Shown here: positions 31,540-42,401 of the stretch, piece by piece | Position numbering within the stretch: the stretch's first letter is position 1 | Layout: every line of letters begins with the position of its first letter | Source of the DNA: Novosphingobium sp. BW1 | Lineage (GTDB): Bacteria > Pseudomonadota > Alphaproteobacteria > Sphingomonadales > Sphingomonadaceae | Assembly (NCBI RefSeq): GCF_008107685.1 | Contig: NZ_VIRF01000058.1 | Location: forward strand, 124,001-188,000 | Length of the DNA stretch: 64,000 nt | Direction: 5' to 3' | Made by a program: the position numbers and the translations under genes | The notes under the pieces: model-generated | What the model was told of the DNA's origin: nothing | What the model saw: the letters and a program-made list of their open reading frames with translations, nothing else | The model's database searches: none

Positions 31540-31860
31540 ATGTACGCCGGAAATCCCGGAGATCGGCTGTCCGGTCGCCACGAGGTGCTGCTGCGCGCGC
31601 GCTGCCGCAAGTCACCCTGGGAGGTCTTTGATGTCGAGATCGGCAATTTGGGAGCCGGCGGCTGCTCTATCCTGCAGAGCAGGGAGAGCTTTGCACAAGG
31701 TGAGGAGCTCACTTTGCGGTTTGCCCACCTCAAGCCGTGCAAGGCGCGGGTATGCTGGGTGCGCCAAGACGTTGTCGGCATCGAATTCGTGAAGGCACTT
31801 ACGCCGACCACGATAACCGAACTCAATGGCCACTACGGACTGTCCATGGCGATGCCATAG
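31540..31860 (+). CDS. PilZ-like domain protein
   Basis: A 106-residue PilZ-type protein. GDRLSGRHEVLLRARCRK provides the R-rich N-terminal region. EIGNLGAGGCSI corresponds to the (D/N)xSxxG motif, with Asn-Leu-Gly instead of Asp/Asn-x-Ser. GEELTLRF and KARVCWVRQDVVGIEFV complete the barrel. The altered motif makes strong cyclic-di-GMP binding uncertain. ATG at 31540 chosen because GAAAGG lies 8 nt upstream. A TTG start 6 bp earlier is possible. It follows the tam operon by 77 bp. Confidence 0.8.
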   Translation: MYAGNPGDRLSGRHEVLLRARCRKSPWEVFDVEIGNLGAGGCSILQSRESFAQGEELTLRFAHLKPCKARVCWVRQDVVGIEFVKALTPTTITELNGHYGLSMAMP

Positions 31861-31895
31861 GGTCCAGCGCAGTTGTCTATGTCAGGGAAAGGGGG

Positions 31896-31971
<76 letters not shown>

Positions 31972-32012
31972 CCATGAGAGGGCCATCCTTCGAAGGATGG
32001 TTGGTAAAGGTG

Positions 32013-32088
<76 letters not shown>

Positions 32089-32129
32089 CCACGAAGGGGC
32101 CACCCCGAAGAGTGGCTGGTAATAAGGCT

Positions 32130-32205
<76 letters not shown>

Positions 32206-32320
32206 ACTTTTAGCCTTCTGCCGTGAGCCGGTCGGAAGCCGCTTGGCTTCGCCGATTCGGCGGCGGAGTGGCTCCTATACAGGCTCATTCGAGGAAGGGA
32301 AGAGAAAACTCAAAATTTTT

Positions 32321-33445
32321 TCAACTGAGCGACGAAGGCCCACGGTTCCAGCGGTTTACGGCGAGCAGAACGCCCAGGCAGATCATGTTGGTGAGCATCG
32401 AGGTCCCGCCATGGCTCATCCACGGGAGCGGGATGCCAACGACGGGTGCCATCCCCATCACCATCATCAGATTGATGGCTACATAAAAGAAGATCGTCGT
32501 GCTCATTCCGGCTGCGAGCAGGCTGGAGAAGCGGTCCGGAGCCTTGGCTGCCACGCGAAGCCCCCAGCCCAGGATGATAGCGAAGACCGCAATCACGAAG
32601 AGCCCCCCCACCATCCCCCATTCCTCGGCCATGGTTGCGAAGACGAAGTCGGTATGGGCCTCGGGGAGATATTGCAGATGACTCTGCGAACCGTTGCCGA
32701 ATCCCTTGCCTAACACGCCGCCCGATCCGATCGCAATCTTGGACTGGATGATGTGGTATCCATCGCCTTGCGGATCTGCCTCGGGGTCGAACAGCGTCAG
32801 GACGCGCTTCCTCTGGTAGTCATGGAGCACGAAGAAGAAGGCGGCGGGGACGATAGCGATCAGCGGAACCGTTGCGCCGATGAACCAGCTGATAGGGAGC
32901 CCTGCGAGAAACATGATGACGACGCCGCCAAAGCAGATCGCGAGCGCCGTACCCAGATCGGGCTGGATCAGCACGAAAAGAGCTGGAATGCCGATCAGGA
33001 TGCAGGCCGGGACGAGGCCGCGCCAGCTGCGGGTTAGGGGCGCGGGTAGGGTCTCGTAGAACTTGGCCAGGACGAGGACGATACCCGGCTTCATCAGCTC
33101 GGACGGCTGCAGCGTCATGAAGCCGAGGTCTAGCCAGCGCTGGCTGCCGCTACCGACGCCGATGCCAACAGCCCCGACCAATTCCACCAGCACAAGCAGC
33201 ATCATTATCAGGGCGTAGGTCGGGTAGGCCATGATCCGGAAGAAATTGCGGCTAAACATCGAGATGACGAAGGCCATCACCAGGAACAGGCCGAAACGCA
33301 GGACATGGCTTTGCGCATAGGGGTGCAGGCTGCCCCCTGCCGCCGAATAGAGTACGGCGCCGCCCAGGCCCACGAGCGCGAAGAGCGGTATGAGCACGAT
33401 CCATGGCTGGCGTGCAAAGACCGCAGGCAGGTTCATCAGGTTCAT
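32321..33445 (-). CDS. rodA: Rod-shape peptidoglycan polymerase RodA
   Basis: A 374-residue SEDS-family glycosyltransferase with about ten membrane helices. It polymerises lipid II for side-wall growth with PBP2. Family landmarks are SGSQRWLDLGFMTLQPSELMKPGIVL, LFVLIQPDLGTAL, the long periplasmic loop with DPQGDGYHIIQSKIAIGSGGVLGKGFG, LPEAHTDFVFATMAEEWG and PLPWMSHGGTSMLTNM. The start overlaps the mrdA stop by 4 bp. Last protein gene of the mre operon, followed by tRNA-Lys genes. Confidence 0.97.
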   Translation of the reverse strand: MNLMNLPAVFARQPWIVLIPLFALVGLGGAVLYSAAGGSLHPYAQSHVLRFGLFLVMAFVISMFSRNFFRIMAYPTYALIMMLLVLVELVGAVGIGVGSGSQRWLDLGFMTLQPSELMKPGIVLVLAKFYETLPAPLTRSWRGLVPACILIGIPALFVLIQPDLGTALAICFGGVVIMFLAGLPISWFIGATVPLIAIVPAAFFFVLHDYQRKRVLTLFDPEADPQGDGYHIIQSKIAIGSGGVLGKGFGNGSQSHLQYLPEAHTDFVFATMAEEWGMVGGLFVIAVFAIILGWGLRVAAKAPDRFSSLLAAGMSTTIFFYVAINLMMVMGMAPVVGIPLPWMSHGGTSMLTNMICLGVLLAVNRWNRGPSSLS

Positions 33446-35547
33446 TGCGTGGACTGCCCGGTACTGGTCGCGCTGCCAGACGCGGCGTCAGTCGTATCCG
33501 GCGACGCGTTCGCGCTAGACGAAGCAACCGGTTCGGGGCGGGGGCTCTGGGCTTCGCTCATGATGGGCTGGGGCTGGTTCTGCGTGTTTTCAGCGTCGCG
33601 CACGGCCTCAGCTTCCTGTTCGGTCGAGACCTTGGGAGCCGAAACGCCGTACTGTTGGACATAGGAGGCGTAGCGCGAATCGGCGCGCTCCTGTGCCGTG
33701 CCGCCCCACTGGCTCTCATATTCGGTGAGGCGCTCCATCGCGGCCTCCTTGTCCCACAAGTAGGTCATCACGTCGCGCGCGATGGGGTAGGCGGCTCCGG
33801 AACCGCCGCCGTGCTCGATGGCTACGGCGCAGGCGTAGCGGGGCTTGTCCCAGGGCGCGAAGCAAATGAAGTGGCCATGGTCGCGGTACTTGAACGGACC
33901 CGTCTTGCCGTTCGAAACGCTGAGACTGACGACCTGGGCGGTGCCCGTCTTGCCGGCCAGAAGCACGTCCTTCATCGGCAGGGCGGCGCGGTGCGCGGTA
34001 CCCGGTCCGTTGACCACGTCCGACATGGCCTTGTGGACGTAGTCGAGGTGGTCCTGTGGGATCCCCAGCGATTCGGCGTGCTGGGGCTTTCCAGTATGGA
34101 TCAGACGCGGCTGCAGGTTGAGGCCGCTCGCAATGCGCGAGGCCATGACCGCTTGCTGAAGCGGGTTCACGAGGAAGTAGCCTTGGCCGATGGTGGCGTT
34201 CACCGAATCGAAGGTCTGCCACTCGCGCTCGTACTTGCGCAGCTTCCAGGCCGGGTCCGGCACCGTCCCGTAGGACTGGCCGACGACGGGCAGGTCAAAC
34301 TCCTGGCCCAAGCCCAGCTTGCGTGCCATCGCGGCAATAACGTCCATGCCCATGCGCTGTACCATCGCGTAGAAATAGACGTCGCAACTCTGGTAGATGC
34401 CCTTGGCCATGTCGACCTGGCCGTGGCCACGCCGGTTCCAGCAGTGGAACACGCGGTTGCCCACGCGCAGACCACCGCCGCAATATACGGTTTCGTTCGG
34501 GTCCAGGCCTGCTTCGCGGAAGGCCAGGCTGACCATCGGCTTGACGGTGGAGCCCGGCGGGTAGAGTCCGCGAAGGGCTTTGTTGCGCAACGGCACATGG
34601 TCATCGTCCGACAGCATCTTCCATTCCAGACGGCCGATGCCGTCGGAAAAGCTGTTAGGATCAAAGCTGGGCATCGAGGCCATCGTCAGGATGTCGCCGT
34701 TGCGGCAGTCCATGACAACGACCGAGCCGGACTCGGTGCCGATGCGCCGCGCGGCATAGGACTGCAGGCCCGCATCGATGGTCAGCTTGACAGTGTCACC
34801 GGGAATGTCGTCGCGGGTCTCGAGGTCGCGGATGATGCGTCCGCGCGCGGTGACTTCGGTGCGCCGGGCGCCCGGTTTTCCGCGCAATTCCTTCTCAAAT
34901 ACCTTCTCCAGGCCGTCCTTGCCGACCTTGTAGCCCGGCGTCAGGAGTAGCGGATCTCGGTCCTTCTCGTACTCCTCGGCCGAGGCTGCGCCGACATAAC
35001 CGATAAGGTGGCCCACGTTCACGCCGTCGGGGTAATAGCGCGAGTAACCACGTTGGGTAACTACGCCGGGCAGCTCGGGCAGTCGTACGCTGACAGCCGA
35101 GAAGCGGTCGAGGTCGAGGCCGCTTGCGACCTGCACCGGGGCAAAGCCACGGGCGTCCTCGAGCTTGTCCTGTAGATCCTGGCGCGCGACCGGCGTGAGG
35201 TCGAGCAGATCTCCCAGCATCGTGACGGTCTCCGCCTTGTCGTGCATGCGCTCGGGGATCACGTCGACGCGAAAATCGGCGCGGTTGGAGGCGAGCGGAG
35301 TGCCGTGGCGGTCGAGGATCCAGCCCCGACGCGGCGCGATCAGCGACAGGTTGACGCGGTTGCTCTCGGCTTCGAGCTGGTACTTCTCGTTCTCGAATAT
35401 GGCGAGGTAGCCCAAGCGTGCGGCCAGAAGGCAGGCCACCCCGCCCTGAACCGAGCCGAGCACGATGGTGCGCCGGTCGAAACTGTTGCGCAGGATGCCG
35501 TTGGAAATGTGGGGCTTGGGCTTGGCGCGGCGAAAACGGAATTTCAT
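33442..35547 (-). CDS. mrdA: Penicillin-binding protein 2
   Basis: A 701-residue class B transpeptidase for lateral wall synthesis, partner of RodA. One N-terminal membrane anchor (residues about 28-48) is followed by the pedestal domain from residue 50. The transpeptidase domain has the active-site SxxK in PPGSTVKPMVSLAF (around residue 335), YQSCDVYFY at the SxN position and the KTGTAQ triad near 530. It ends in an unusual tail of about 90 low-complexity residues rich in S, P, A, Q and T. It lies between mreD and rodA with 4-bp overlaps on both sides. Confidence 0.97.
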   Translation of the reverse strand: MKFRFRRAKPKPHISNGILRNSFDRRTIVLGSVQGGVACLLAARLGYLAIFENEKYQLEAESNRVNLSLIAPRRGWILDRHGTPLASNRADFRVDVIPERMHDKAETVTMLGDLLDLTPVARQDLQDKLEDARGFAPVQVASGLDLDRFSAVSVRLPELPGVVTQRGYSRYYPDGVNVGHLIGYVGAASAEEYEKDRDPLLLTPGYKVGKDGLEKVFEKELRGKPGARRTEVTARGRIIRDLETRDDIPGDTVKLTIDAGLQSYAARRIGTESGSVVVMDCRNGDILTMASMPSFDPNSFSDGIGRLEWKMLSDDDHVPLRNKALRGLYPPGSTVKPMVSLAFREAGLDPNETVYCGGGLRVGNRVFHCWNRRGHGQVDMAKGIYQSCDVYFYAMVQRMGMDVIAAMARKLGLGQEFDLPVVGQSYGTVPDPAWKLRKYEREWQTFDSVNATIGQGYFLVNPLQQAVMASRIASGLNLQPRLIHTGKPQHAESLGIPQDHLDYVHKAMSDVVNGPGTAHRAALPMKDVLLAGKTGTAQVVSLSVSNGKTGPFKYRDHGHFICFAPWDKPRYACAVAIEHGGGSGAAYPIARDVMTYLWDKEAAMERLTEYESQWGGTAQERADSRYASYVQQYGVSAPKVSTEQEAEAVRDAENTQNQPQPIMSEAQSPRPEPVASSSANASPDTTDAASGSATSTGQSTQ

Positions 35548-36098
35548 CGGGAGATCCGCACCGCTGTCAGGCGCAGGCGGTCAAGAGCGGCAACCAGGCG
35601 TCCGATGAGGGGGTAGGCGAAGATCGAGATCACGAGTTGAGGCACCACGACATGAATGGGGGCATTGGCGGCGACCAAATTAGAGAGGAGATAGCTGCCC
35701 AGAATGTAAAGGGTGATGAGACTGGTGGCTACCAGCCATTCAGTGGCGAAATTGCGCCAGGGGAAGCGCTCTTCCAGATTGTCGATAGCGATGGCCGCGA
35801 GCGACCACAGAAGAACGGCGGAACCGAAGGGTTGGCCCGAAAACAGGTCGTCGACAAGGCCGAGCGGCAGGCCCGCCCACAGTGGCAGGAGCCCTGGGCG
35901 CAGCTGGCGCCACGCGAGGAAGGTCAGGAACCCGAATGGGGGGAACATCGGAGCCGAGGCGATCACGAACCAGGTCGGCACGATCGTGGCTAGCACCACC
36001 GATAGCCAGGGCACGACCTGGGCCAGGATCGGGGAGGGGGCCCGGTTGATCTTTGGACGCGGCCCATCGTCGCGGCGCGTCGTGGGGCCTTCGAGCAC
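35544..36098 (-). CDS. mreD: Rod shape-determining protein MreD
   Basis: A 184-residue membrane protein with about five helices (for example VVPWLSVVLATIVPTWFVIASAP and WLVATSLITLYILGSYLLSNL). It also carries the MreD-like PFGFLTFLAWRQLRPGLLPLWAGLPLGLVDDLFSGQPFGSAVLLW segment. MreD couples MreC and the elongation machinery in the inner membrane. The N-terminus is soluble and basic (about 30 residues). Start and stop each overlap neighbours by 1-4 bp in mreC-mreD-mrdA. Confidence 0.93.
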   Translation of the reverse strand: MLEGPTTRRDDGPRPKINRAPSPILAQVVPWLSVVLATIVPTWFVIASAPMFPPFGFLTFLAWRQLRPGLLPLWAGLPLGLVDDLFSGQPFGSAVLLWSLAAIAIDNLEERFPWRNFATEWLVATSLITLYILGSYLLSNLVAANAPIHVVVPQLVISIFAYPLIGRLVAALDRLRLTAVRISR

Positions 36099-36976
36099 TA
36101 GGGCTTCTCCGCAGGGGCTTCAACCGGCGGTGCCTCGGGGGCCCAGGCCCTTTCGACGAGCACATAGTCGGCATCGGTCGGGTTGCTGATCACGCGGGCA
36201 ATGGCGCCGTCGCGCAGGATTTCGGTGAGGACGGCCATCGGCGTGCCTGGGCGGTAGAGCCCGCCAGCGCCCGAGGAGACGATGACATCGCCCTTCTTGA
36301 GCGGGTTGATGCCCAGATTCACCAAGCGCACCCGCAAGGTGCCATCGCCCTGGCCTTGCGCAAAGCCTGCCACGCCATCCTTGGTGCGGCGGATCGGAAC
36401 AAGGCTTTCGGTGTCGGTGATGAGAAGGACGCGGGCGCTGGTCTGTCCCACTTCGAGCACGCGGCCAATGAGTCCGCGCGCGGAGCGAACCGGCATGCCC
36501 TTTTCCAGGCCCTTGTTGCGCCCGACACCGAGCGTCGCGAAGCGGCGCGTGCTCGACGGGGTTGAAGCGGTCAGGGTGGCAACCGCAACCACGTCCTTGC
36601 GCGTGCGGGTGAGCTTGAGCATGTCCTTGAGGCGCGCGTTCTCGGCCTCAATGGCTTCGGCCTCGACCAAGCGCGACTTCGCGATCGCGAGCTCTTTTTC
36701 GAGCTTCGCGTGGCGGCTTCCCATCTTGAAGAAGCCGGTAACGCTGTTCAGCACGTTGTCACCGAAGCTGCGCCCCTTTGCGGTCGCTTCGGCGGCCGGG
36801 TCGGTCGCATCGGCGGCAATCGCGCGCAAGCTCTGGAAACTGCTAGGATTAACGGCCGAGATCACGATCAGGACAAGCCCGATGACCACGCCCACCACGC
36901 CTGCGGTATGGCTGAGAAACGAAGAAAATTGCGCTCTGCGGGAATATCCGGAGCGCTTGCTTGCCGGCGGCGCCAT
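36098..36976 (-). CDS. mreC: Rod shape-determining protein MreC
   Basis: A 292-residue bitopic scaffold of the elongasome. Start at MAPPASKRSGYSRR (36976), with GGAG 10 nt upstream. A longer frame to 37036 lacks support. A membrane helix lies near residues 24-44 (AGVVGVVIGLVLIVISAVNP), followed by a coiled coil (KLEKELAIAKSRLVEAEAIEAENARLKDML) and the two beta-barrel domains, with LGVGRNKGLEKGMPV, GLIGRVLEVG and GDVIVSSGAGGLYRPGTPM. The C-terminal tail is Pro/Glu rich. It follows mreB by 109 bp. Confidence 0.96.
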   Translation of the reverse strand: MAPPASKRSGYSRRAQFSSFLSHTAGVVGVVIGLVLIVISAVNPSSFQSLRAIAADATDPAAEATAKGRSFGDNVLNSVTGFFKMGSRHAKLEKELAIAKSRLVEAEAIEAENARLKDMLKLTRTRKDVVAVATLTASTPSSTRRFATLGVGRNKGLEKGMPVRSARGLIGRVLEVGQTSARVLLITDTESLVPIRRTKDGVAGFAQGQGDGTLRVRLVNLGINPLKKGDVIVSSGAGGLYRPGTPMAVLTEILRDGAIARVISNPTDADYVLVERAWAPEAPPVEAPAEKP

Positions 36977-37085
36977 GCGCCCTGCACTCCAAGTCGAGCC
37001 GGGCCTCTCCCGGGGGAGAGGCTCCGGGTATTGCATTAATCAACGGGCGAGGGGCGCTCTGTACACCCTTCGCCCCGGCGGTGGA

Positions 37086-38132
<1,047 letters not shown>

Positions 38133-38395
38133 CTATTATCCGTATGATTTCCAGTCGCGGGGCGTTGCCAGAAGCGTGCCTGCGAAAGTCTGTTTTGCAA
38201 GAGAAAGGCTCCCTTAAACCATCGATTCGCGAAAGGCCAAAAATTTGTGTCAATTTTCGGTGGGTTTCCTCCGGGATCCGTCTCGAAATCCCGGCGCTTC
38301 GTCGTTAGTTTCAAGGCCTGGGGGTGCCCTTGTGCGCAAGTCTTCTGATTATGCGCGTGCAGTCACCGTAAATTCTCCGGAAATTCAGGAATTCC

Positions 38396-40246
38396 ATGCC
38401 CACGATTCGCCGTTTGCCCGAACATCTCGTCAACCGCATTGCCGCCGGTGAGGTTGTCGAGCGCCCGGCCTCGGCGCTCAAGGAGCTGGTCGAGAATGCT
38501 GTGGACGCAGGTGCCACGCAGGTCACCGTGCGCATCGCCTCGGGCGGGCTCGACATGATTGAGGTCACCGACGATGGCTGCGGCATGCATCCCGACGAAA
38601 TGGCGCTGGCGCTGGAGCGCCACGCGACCTCCAAGCTTCCCGACGAACACATCGAGATGGTCTCCACACTGGGCTTCCGCGGCGAGGCGCTACCTTCCAT
38701 CGGCTCGGTCGCGCGCCTCACCATCGAGAGCCGCCCGCGCGGTGCGGACGAGGGTTGGAAGCGGGTGACCGATCATGGCGTGGTGACCGAGGATGGTCCT
38801 GCGGCGCTCCCGCCCGGAACCCGTATTCGGGTGGAGGACCTGTTCGGCAAGGTGCCTGCCCGCCGCAAGTTCCTGCGCACGCCGCGCTCCGAATACGCCG
38901 CCTGCCAGGACGTGGTGCGCCGCCTCGCGATGGCGCGGCCCGACATCGGTTTCGTCCTCGAACACGACGGGCGCCGGGTTATCGCGGTTCAGCCCGACGA
39001 AGAGCTTGCCTCGCGCGTGGCTCGCCTCGCGGCGCGCGAGCTCGCCGAGGACGGCGTCCTCATTGACTCCGAGCGGGGTAACGCCCACCTGACGGGCGTT
39101 GCAGGGCTGCCGACCTACAACCGCGGTGTTGCCGATCACCAGTACCTTTTCGTCAACGGCCGCCCCGTAAAGGATCGTCTGCTGACAGGCGCCGTGCGCG
39201 GCGCGTACGCCGACATGCTGGCCCGCGATCGTCATGCTGTACTGGCCCTTTTCCTCTCGATCCCGCCCGAGGAAGTGGACGTCAATGTTCATCCGGCCAA
39301 GACCGAAGTTCGGTTTCGGGACCCGGCCTTTATCCGCGGTTTCCTTGTCGGCGCATTGCGCCACGCCCTTGAAGCGGCGGGCCAGAAGAGCGCGCAGCCG
39401 CCCTCGGCGAACGCTATGGGTAGCTGGCAGGTCGAGCCGGCAGCACCAGGCCGCAGTGCCGAGCCCGCGCCCTCGATTGGTTCGCTCTTTGCGCGCGAAT
39501 ACGCTCCCCAGCGCCCCTCCTTCCCGAGTGGCGGCGGGGCAGGGCGGGTGGCTGAGGGTGCCGCTGCCTGGCGCGCTTACGAGGCTGACGTTATGGCGCA
39601 GCCCTCGGGCCGGGCCGAAGCCCTATCGCAAGAGCCCGATGCGGCTGAGGAAGAGGCGCTGCGCTACCCGCTGGGCGTTGCGCGTGGGCAGATATCGAAC
39701 ACCTACATCGTGGCCGAAGCGGAAGACGGGCTTGTCATCGTCGATCAGCACGCTGCGCACGAACGTCTCGTCCTCGAACGGCTCAAGGCCGCCGGCGCGG
39801 AAGAGGCGATGAACCGTAGCCAGGCGCTGCTTCTTCCCGAAGTCGTCGAACTGGAAGAAGTCGCGTGCGACGCACTGGAGGAAAAGCTGGACGACCTGGC
39901 GCGTTTCGGCCTCGTGCTCGAACGCTTCGGTCCCGGGGCTATGCTGGTGCGGGCGATCCCCTCTGTCCTGCGCAAGTCGAGCGCGGAGGCGCTGGTGCGC
40001 GATGTGGCCGACGATCTGGCCAAGAACGGCGATGCCTTGCTACTGGGTGAGCGGCTCGATCTCGTGCTCGCGACGATGGCCTGCCATGGATCGGTTCGCG
40101 CTGGACGCACGCTCTCGGTGGCCGAGATGAATGCGCTGCTGCGTGAAATGGAGCACACGCCGCGCTCGGGCCAATGCAACCATGGACGCCCTACGTGGGT
40201 TAAGCTGGCTCACGCAGATATCGAGAAACTGTTCGGGCGAAAGTGA
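38396..40246 (+). CDS. mutL: DNA mismatch repair protein MutL
   Basis: A 616-residue MutL. The GHKL ATPase N-terminus shows NRIAAGEVVERPASALKELVENA, DDGCGM and GFRGEALPSIGSV (residues 10-105). A variable linker covers about 330-430. The C-terminal dimerisation domain carries DQHAAHERLVLE, the DQHA(X)2E(X)4E metal-binding motif of endonuclease-active MutL, which is expected in species without MutH. CNHGRPT near the end is also conserved. It is divergent from mreB, and its stop overlaps the next gene in TGATG. Confidence 0.97.
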   Translation: MPTIRRLPEHLVNRIAAGEVVERPASALKELVENAVDAGATQVTVRIASGGLDMIEVTDDGCGMHPDEMALALERHATSKLPDEHIEMVSTLGFRGEALPSIGSVARLTIESRPRGADEGWKRVTDHGVVTEDGPAALPPGTRIRVEDLFGKVPARRKFLRTPRSEYAACQDVVRRLAMARPDIGFVLEHDGRRVIAVQPDEELASRVARLAARELAEDGVLIDSERGNAHLTGVAGLPTYNRGVADHQYLFVNGRPVKDRLLTGAVRGAYADMLARDRHAVLALFLSIPPEEVDVNVHPAKTEVRFRDPAFIRGFLVGALRHALEAAGQKSAQPPSANAMGSWQVEPAAPGRSAEPAPSIGSLFAREYAPQRPSFPSGGGAGRVAEGAAAWRAYEADVMAQPSGRAEALSQEPDAAEEEALRYPLGVARGQISNTYIVAEAEDGLVIVDQHAAHERLVLERLKAAGAEEAMNRSQALLLPEVVELEEVACDALEEKLDDLARFGLVLERFGPGAMLVRAIPSVLRKSSAEALVRDVADDLAKNGDALLLGERLDLVLATMACHGSVRAGRTLSVAEMNALLREMEHTPRSGQCNHGRPTWVKLAHADIEKLFGRK

Positions 40247-40752
40247 TGCACGCAAGATGGATGGGGCTGGCGCTGGTTGCGGTGCTGGCCGGGTGCGGTT
40301 CCGAAGCGACCGTTGCCGAGAAGAGGGCTGATTCGGCCAAGGATATCGCGATGGTCAAGGAGATGAGCAAGGCCCCGTTCGAGCCAATCATCCCTCAGCC
40401 CATAGCTGGCGTGGACATGGAGCGCTATGGCCTGTCGCATCGCGGCTGCCGCTTTACGGCCAAGGGCGACAAGGACCCGATTTTTGTTGCGGGGCCGGAC
40501 GAGGGCTTCATGATCGTGCCGCCTGATCTTGACCGCTATGCCGCGCGTACGACGAGTGCGGAGCTGCCGGGAGGCGCGCATTCGACGTACACAGGTCTTG
40601 AAAATTGGCTGGATATCATCCGCTTGCCCGACCATGAGACGGGCGGGGATGCCGTCAATTGGCCCGCACGCATCATGCTTCATGATGCGCAGGAGCGGGT
40701 AGCCTTCATGGCCGACGGCATGATAGACTGCACGCCGCCGGAATCGGACTAG
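40246..40752 (+). CDS. Lipoprotein coupled to mutL
   Basis: A 168-residue predicted lipoprotein from the ATG at 40246 (MHARWMGLALVAVLAGCGSE), lipobox LAGC. The mature domain contains MERYGLSHRGCRFTAKGDKDPIFVAGPDEGFMIV and WPARIMLHDAQERVAFMADGMIDCTPPES. It has two cysteines that could form a disulfide and resembles sphingomonad proteins of unknown function. It starts inside the mutL stop codon and converges on the next gene with 7 bp between. No relation to mismatch repair is evident. Confidence 0.78.
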   Translation: MHARWMGLALVAVLAGCGSEATVAEKRADSAKDIAMVKEMSKAPFEPIIPQPIAGVDMERYGLSHRGCRFTAKGDKDPIFVAGPDEGFMIVPPDLDRYAARTTSAELPGGAHSTYTGLENWLDIIRLPDHETGGDAVNWPARIMLHDAQERVAFMADGMIDCTPPESD

Positions 40753-40759
40753 TTTCGAG

Positions 40760-41512
40760 TTACAGGGCGGTGGTCTTTGCCAGCATCCAGATCGCCATGC
40801 CGACCATGAACAGGTTCTCGGTGAGCGAGACGAAGCCCAGTGGCACGTTCGCCGAGCCGCCCACGCAGGCACACTTTAGCTTGCGCTTCTGGATGTAGAC
40901 CGCATAGAAGACCGAGGCTGCACCCACGCTACCGATGCCGAGCGCCACGGGGATCGAGATGACGGGCAGGACATGCGCTGTCATCAGCGCGCCTGCCGTC
41001 CATTCCAGGAAGGGGTAGGCATAGGCGTAGGGCACGTAGCGCCGGGCCAGAAGGTCGTAGCCCAGGAACATCGTCGAGAACTGCTCAACGTCCTGAAGCT
41101 TGAGCATGGCGAGCAGCATCATCGCGATCGAGACGAACCACTCGGCCGTCAGGACGGTCATCGCGGTGCCAAGGATTGCCCAGCTGCTCGCAATTGCGAG
41201 TGCCGCGGCGGTCAGGAAGACAGCCAGGACGGGCGTGTAGCTTTTTCGGTCCGCGTCCGGCACGTCCATATCCAGGAATTCACGCAGGTCCGTATATCCG
41301 CCGATGCGCTGCCCGGCGATGAAGATCTGCGGCGTCGTCTTGACATCGTGCTTTTGCTGGAAGGCGTCCGTCTGCTCACGGGTCTGAAGCCAATGGTCCT
41401 CGACGTTGTAGCCCTTACGTTCCAGGAGGTGCTTGGCCTTAAGGCCGAAGGGGCAGATGTGCTTGTCCATCACCATGCGGTAGAGGACGGCGTTTTGGTT
41501 GGGATGGGGCAT
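40760..41512 (-). CDS. Glutaredoxin-MauE/DoxX fusion membrane protein
   Basis: A 250-residue fusion. Residues 1-80 are a glutaredoxin domain with active-site CPFG (KHICPFGLKAKHLLERKGY), cis-proline region TTPQIFIAG and GGYTDLREFL. The second cysteine of CxxC is missing, so it is a monothiol type. Residues 95-250 hold four membrane helices of the MauE/DoxX redox-associated class, with LKCACVGGSANVPLGF, where the two cysteines match the family CxC motif. Likely moves thiol/disulfide electrons between membrane and cytoplasm (inference). Followed by a DUF1206 gene, 6 bp upstream on the same strand. Confidence 0.85.
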   Translation of the reverse strand: MPHPNQNAVLYRMVMDKHICPFGLKAKHLLERKGYNVEDHWLQTREQTDAFQQKHDVKTTPQIFIAGQRIGGYTDLREFLDMDVPDADRKSYTPVLAVFLTAAALAIASSWAILGTAMTVLTAEWFVSIAMMLLAMLKLQDVEQFSTMFLGYDLLARRYVPYAYAYPFLEWTAGALMTAHVLPVISIPVALGIGSVGAASVFYAVYIQKRKLKCACVGGSANVPLGFVSLTENLFMVGMAIWMLAKTTAL

Positions 41513-41518
41513 GACGGT

Positions 41519-42325
41519 TCAACTCAAGGCTTGGCGGGCCGCTTGGAATTTGCGGCCCGGATCGGGAATGATGCGGTAGCGCGCGATAATGAGGCTGAAG
41601 AGCCCGAACAGCAGGAGACCGGTGGCTACTGCTGTGTGGACCGCGCCCATTTCGCGCAGGTCGAGGATGGCCCCGCCTACCGAGCGCGCCTCGGAGCTGT
41701 TTTCGGACCAAGCCGAGCGCAGCAGCGACCATCCGATGAGAAGATAGACCACCGCGCGGGCGGCATAACCGGCACGGCCGAGCCAGCAAGTCCAAGTGGG
41801 CGCGCGGGAGGAAACCCACTTCATGAAGCCGAGCGTAATCGCTTCGCGCGCCTGGAAGAGGGCCCCGGTCACCAGCGCGACACCTGCGATGGCAAGGGCA
41901 AGAGCTCCCAGCTCGAAACCAAGTGCGGTCGAGGCCATGTCGTGCGTGCGGTCGCCTGCGCTTTGCTTGCTGCCGATGGCGAACTGGAGCGCTGACCAGG
42001 CAAGGCCGAGGTGGATCACGCCGCTGCAAAGGTGTCCGGTGCGCGTGGCGATGCCCTTGGCGTCGGTTCCGCGGTTTTCGATGTCGAGAACGGCCGAGGA
42101 GAACCGGAACAGGGCATAGCCCAGAAGTCCGGCAGAGGCCGCGAAGAGAATAGGGACACCGCCCGGGATATCCTGGATGTAGCCAAGGACACCGGACTGG
42201 CCGGACCTTACCGTCTGCGTCGAGGAGCTCGACAGGGCAAGATAGCCCAGCAGCGCATAGACTACGCCGCGCGCCACGAAGCCCAGGCGGGCGAGCCAGA
42301 CGATCTTTTCGGACCGGTCGATCAT
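41519..42325 (-). CDS. DUF1206 membrane protein
   Basis: A 268-residue protein with three repeats of a two-helix DUF1206 unit, each starting with a WLARLGFVARGVVYALLGYLAL-like segment. Repeat starts are at about residue 9, at GIATRTGHLCSGVIHLGLAWSAL near residue 90, and at CWLGRAGYAARAVVYLLIGWSLL near 180. Six membrane helices. Function unknown. Ends 6 bp before the glutaredoxin-MauE gene, so the two are co-transcribed and may act together. Confidence 0.9.
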   Translation of the reverse strand: MIDRSEKIVWLARLGFVARGVVYALLGYLALSSSSTQTVRSGQSGVLGYIQDIPGGVPILFAASAGLLGYALFRFSSAVLDIENRGTDAKGIATRTGHLCSGVIHLGLAWSALQFAIGSKQSAGDRTHDMASTALGFELGALALAIAGVALVTGALFQAREAITLGFMKWVSSRAPTWTCWLGRAGYAARAVVYLLIGWSLLRSAWSENSSEARSVGGAILDLREMGAVHTAVATGLLLFGLFSLIIARYRIIPDPGRKFQAARQALS

Positions 42326-42401
42326 GGGGAGCGTGTTCCTCGCAACTCGTTAAGGGGGTTACAAGGGCAACGCATGGGCCTGCGTTTAGTGCCGAACCTG
42401 C

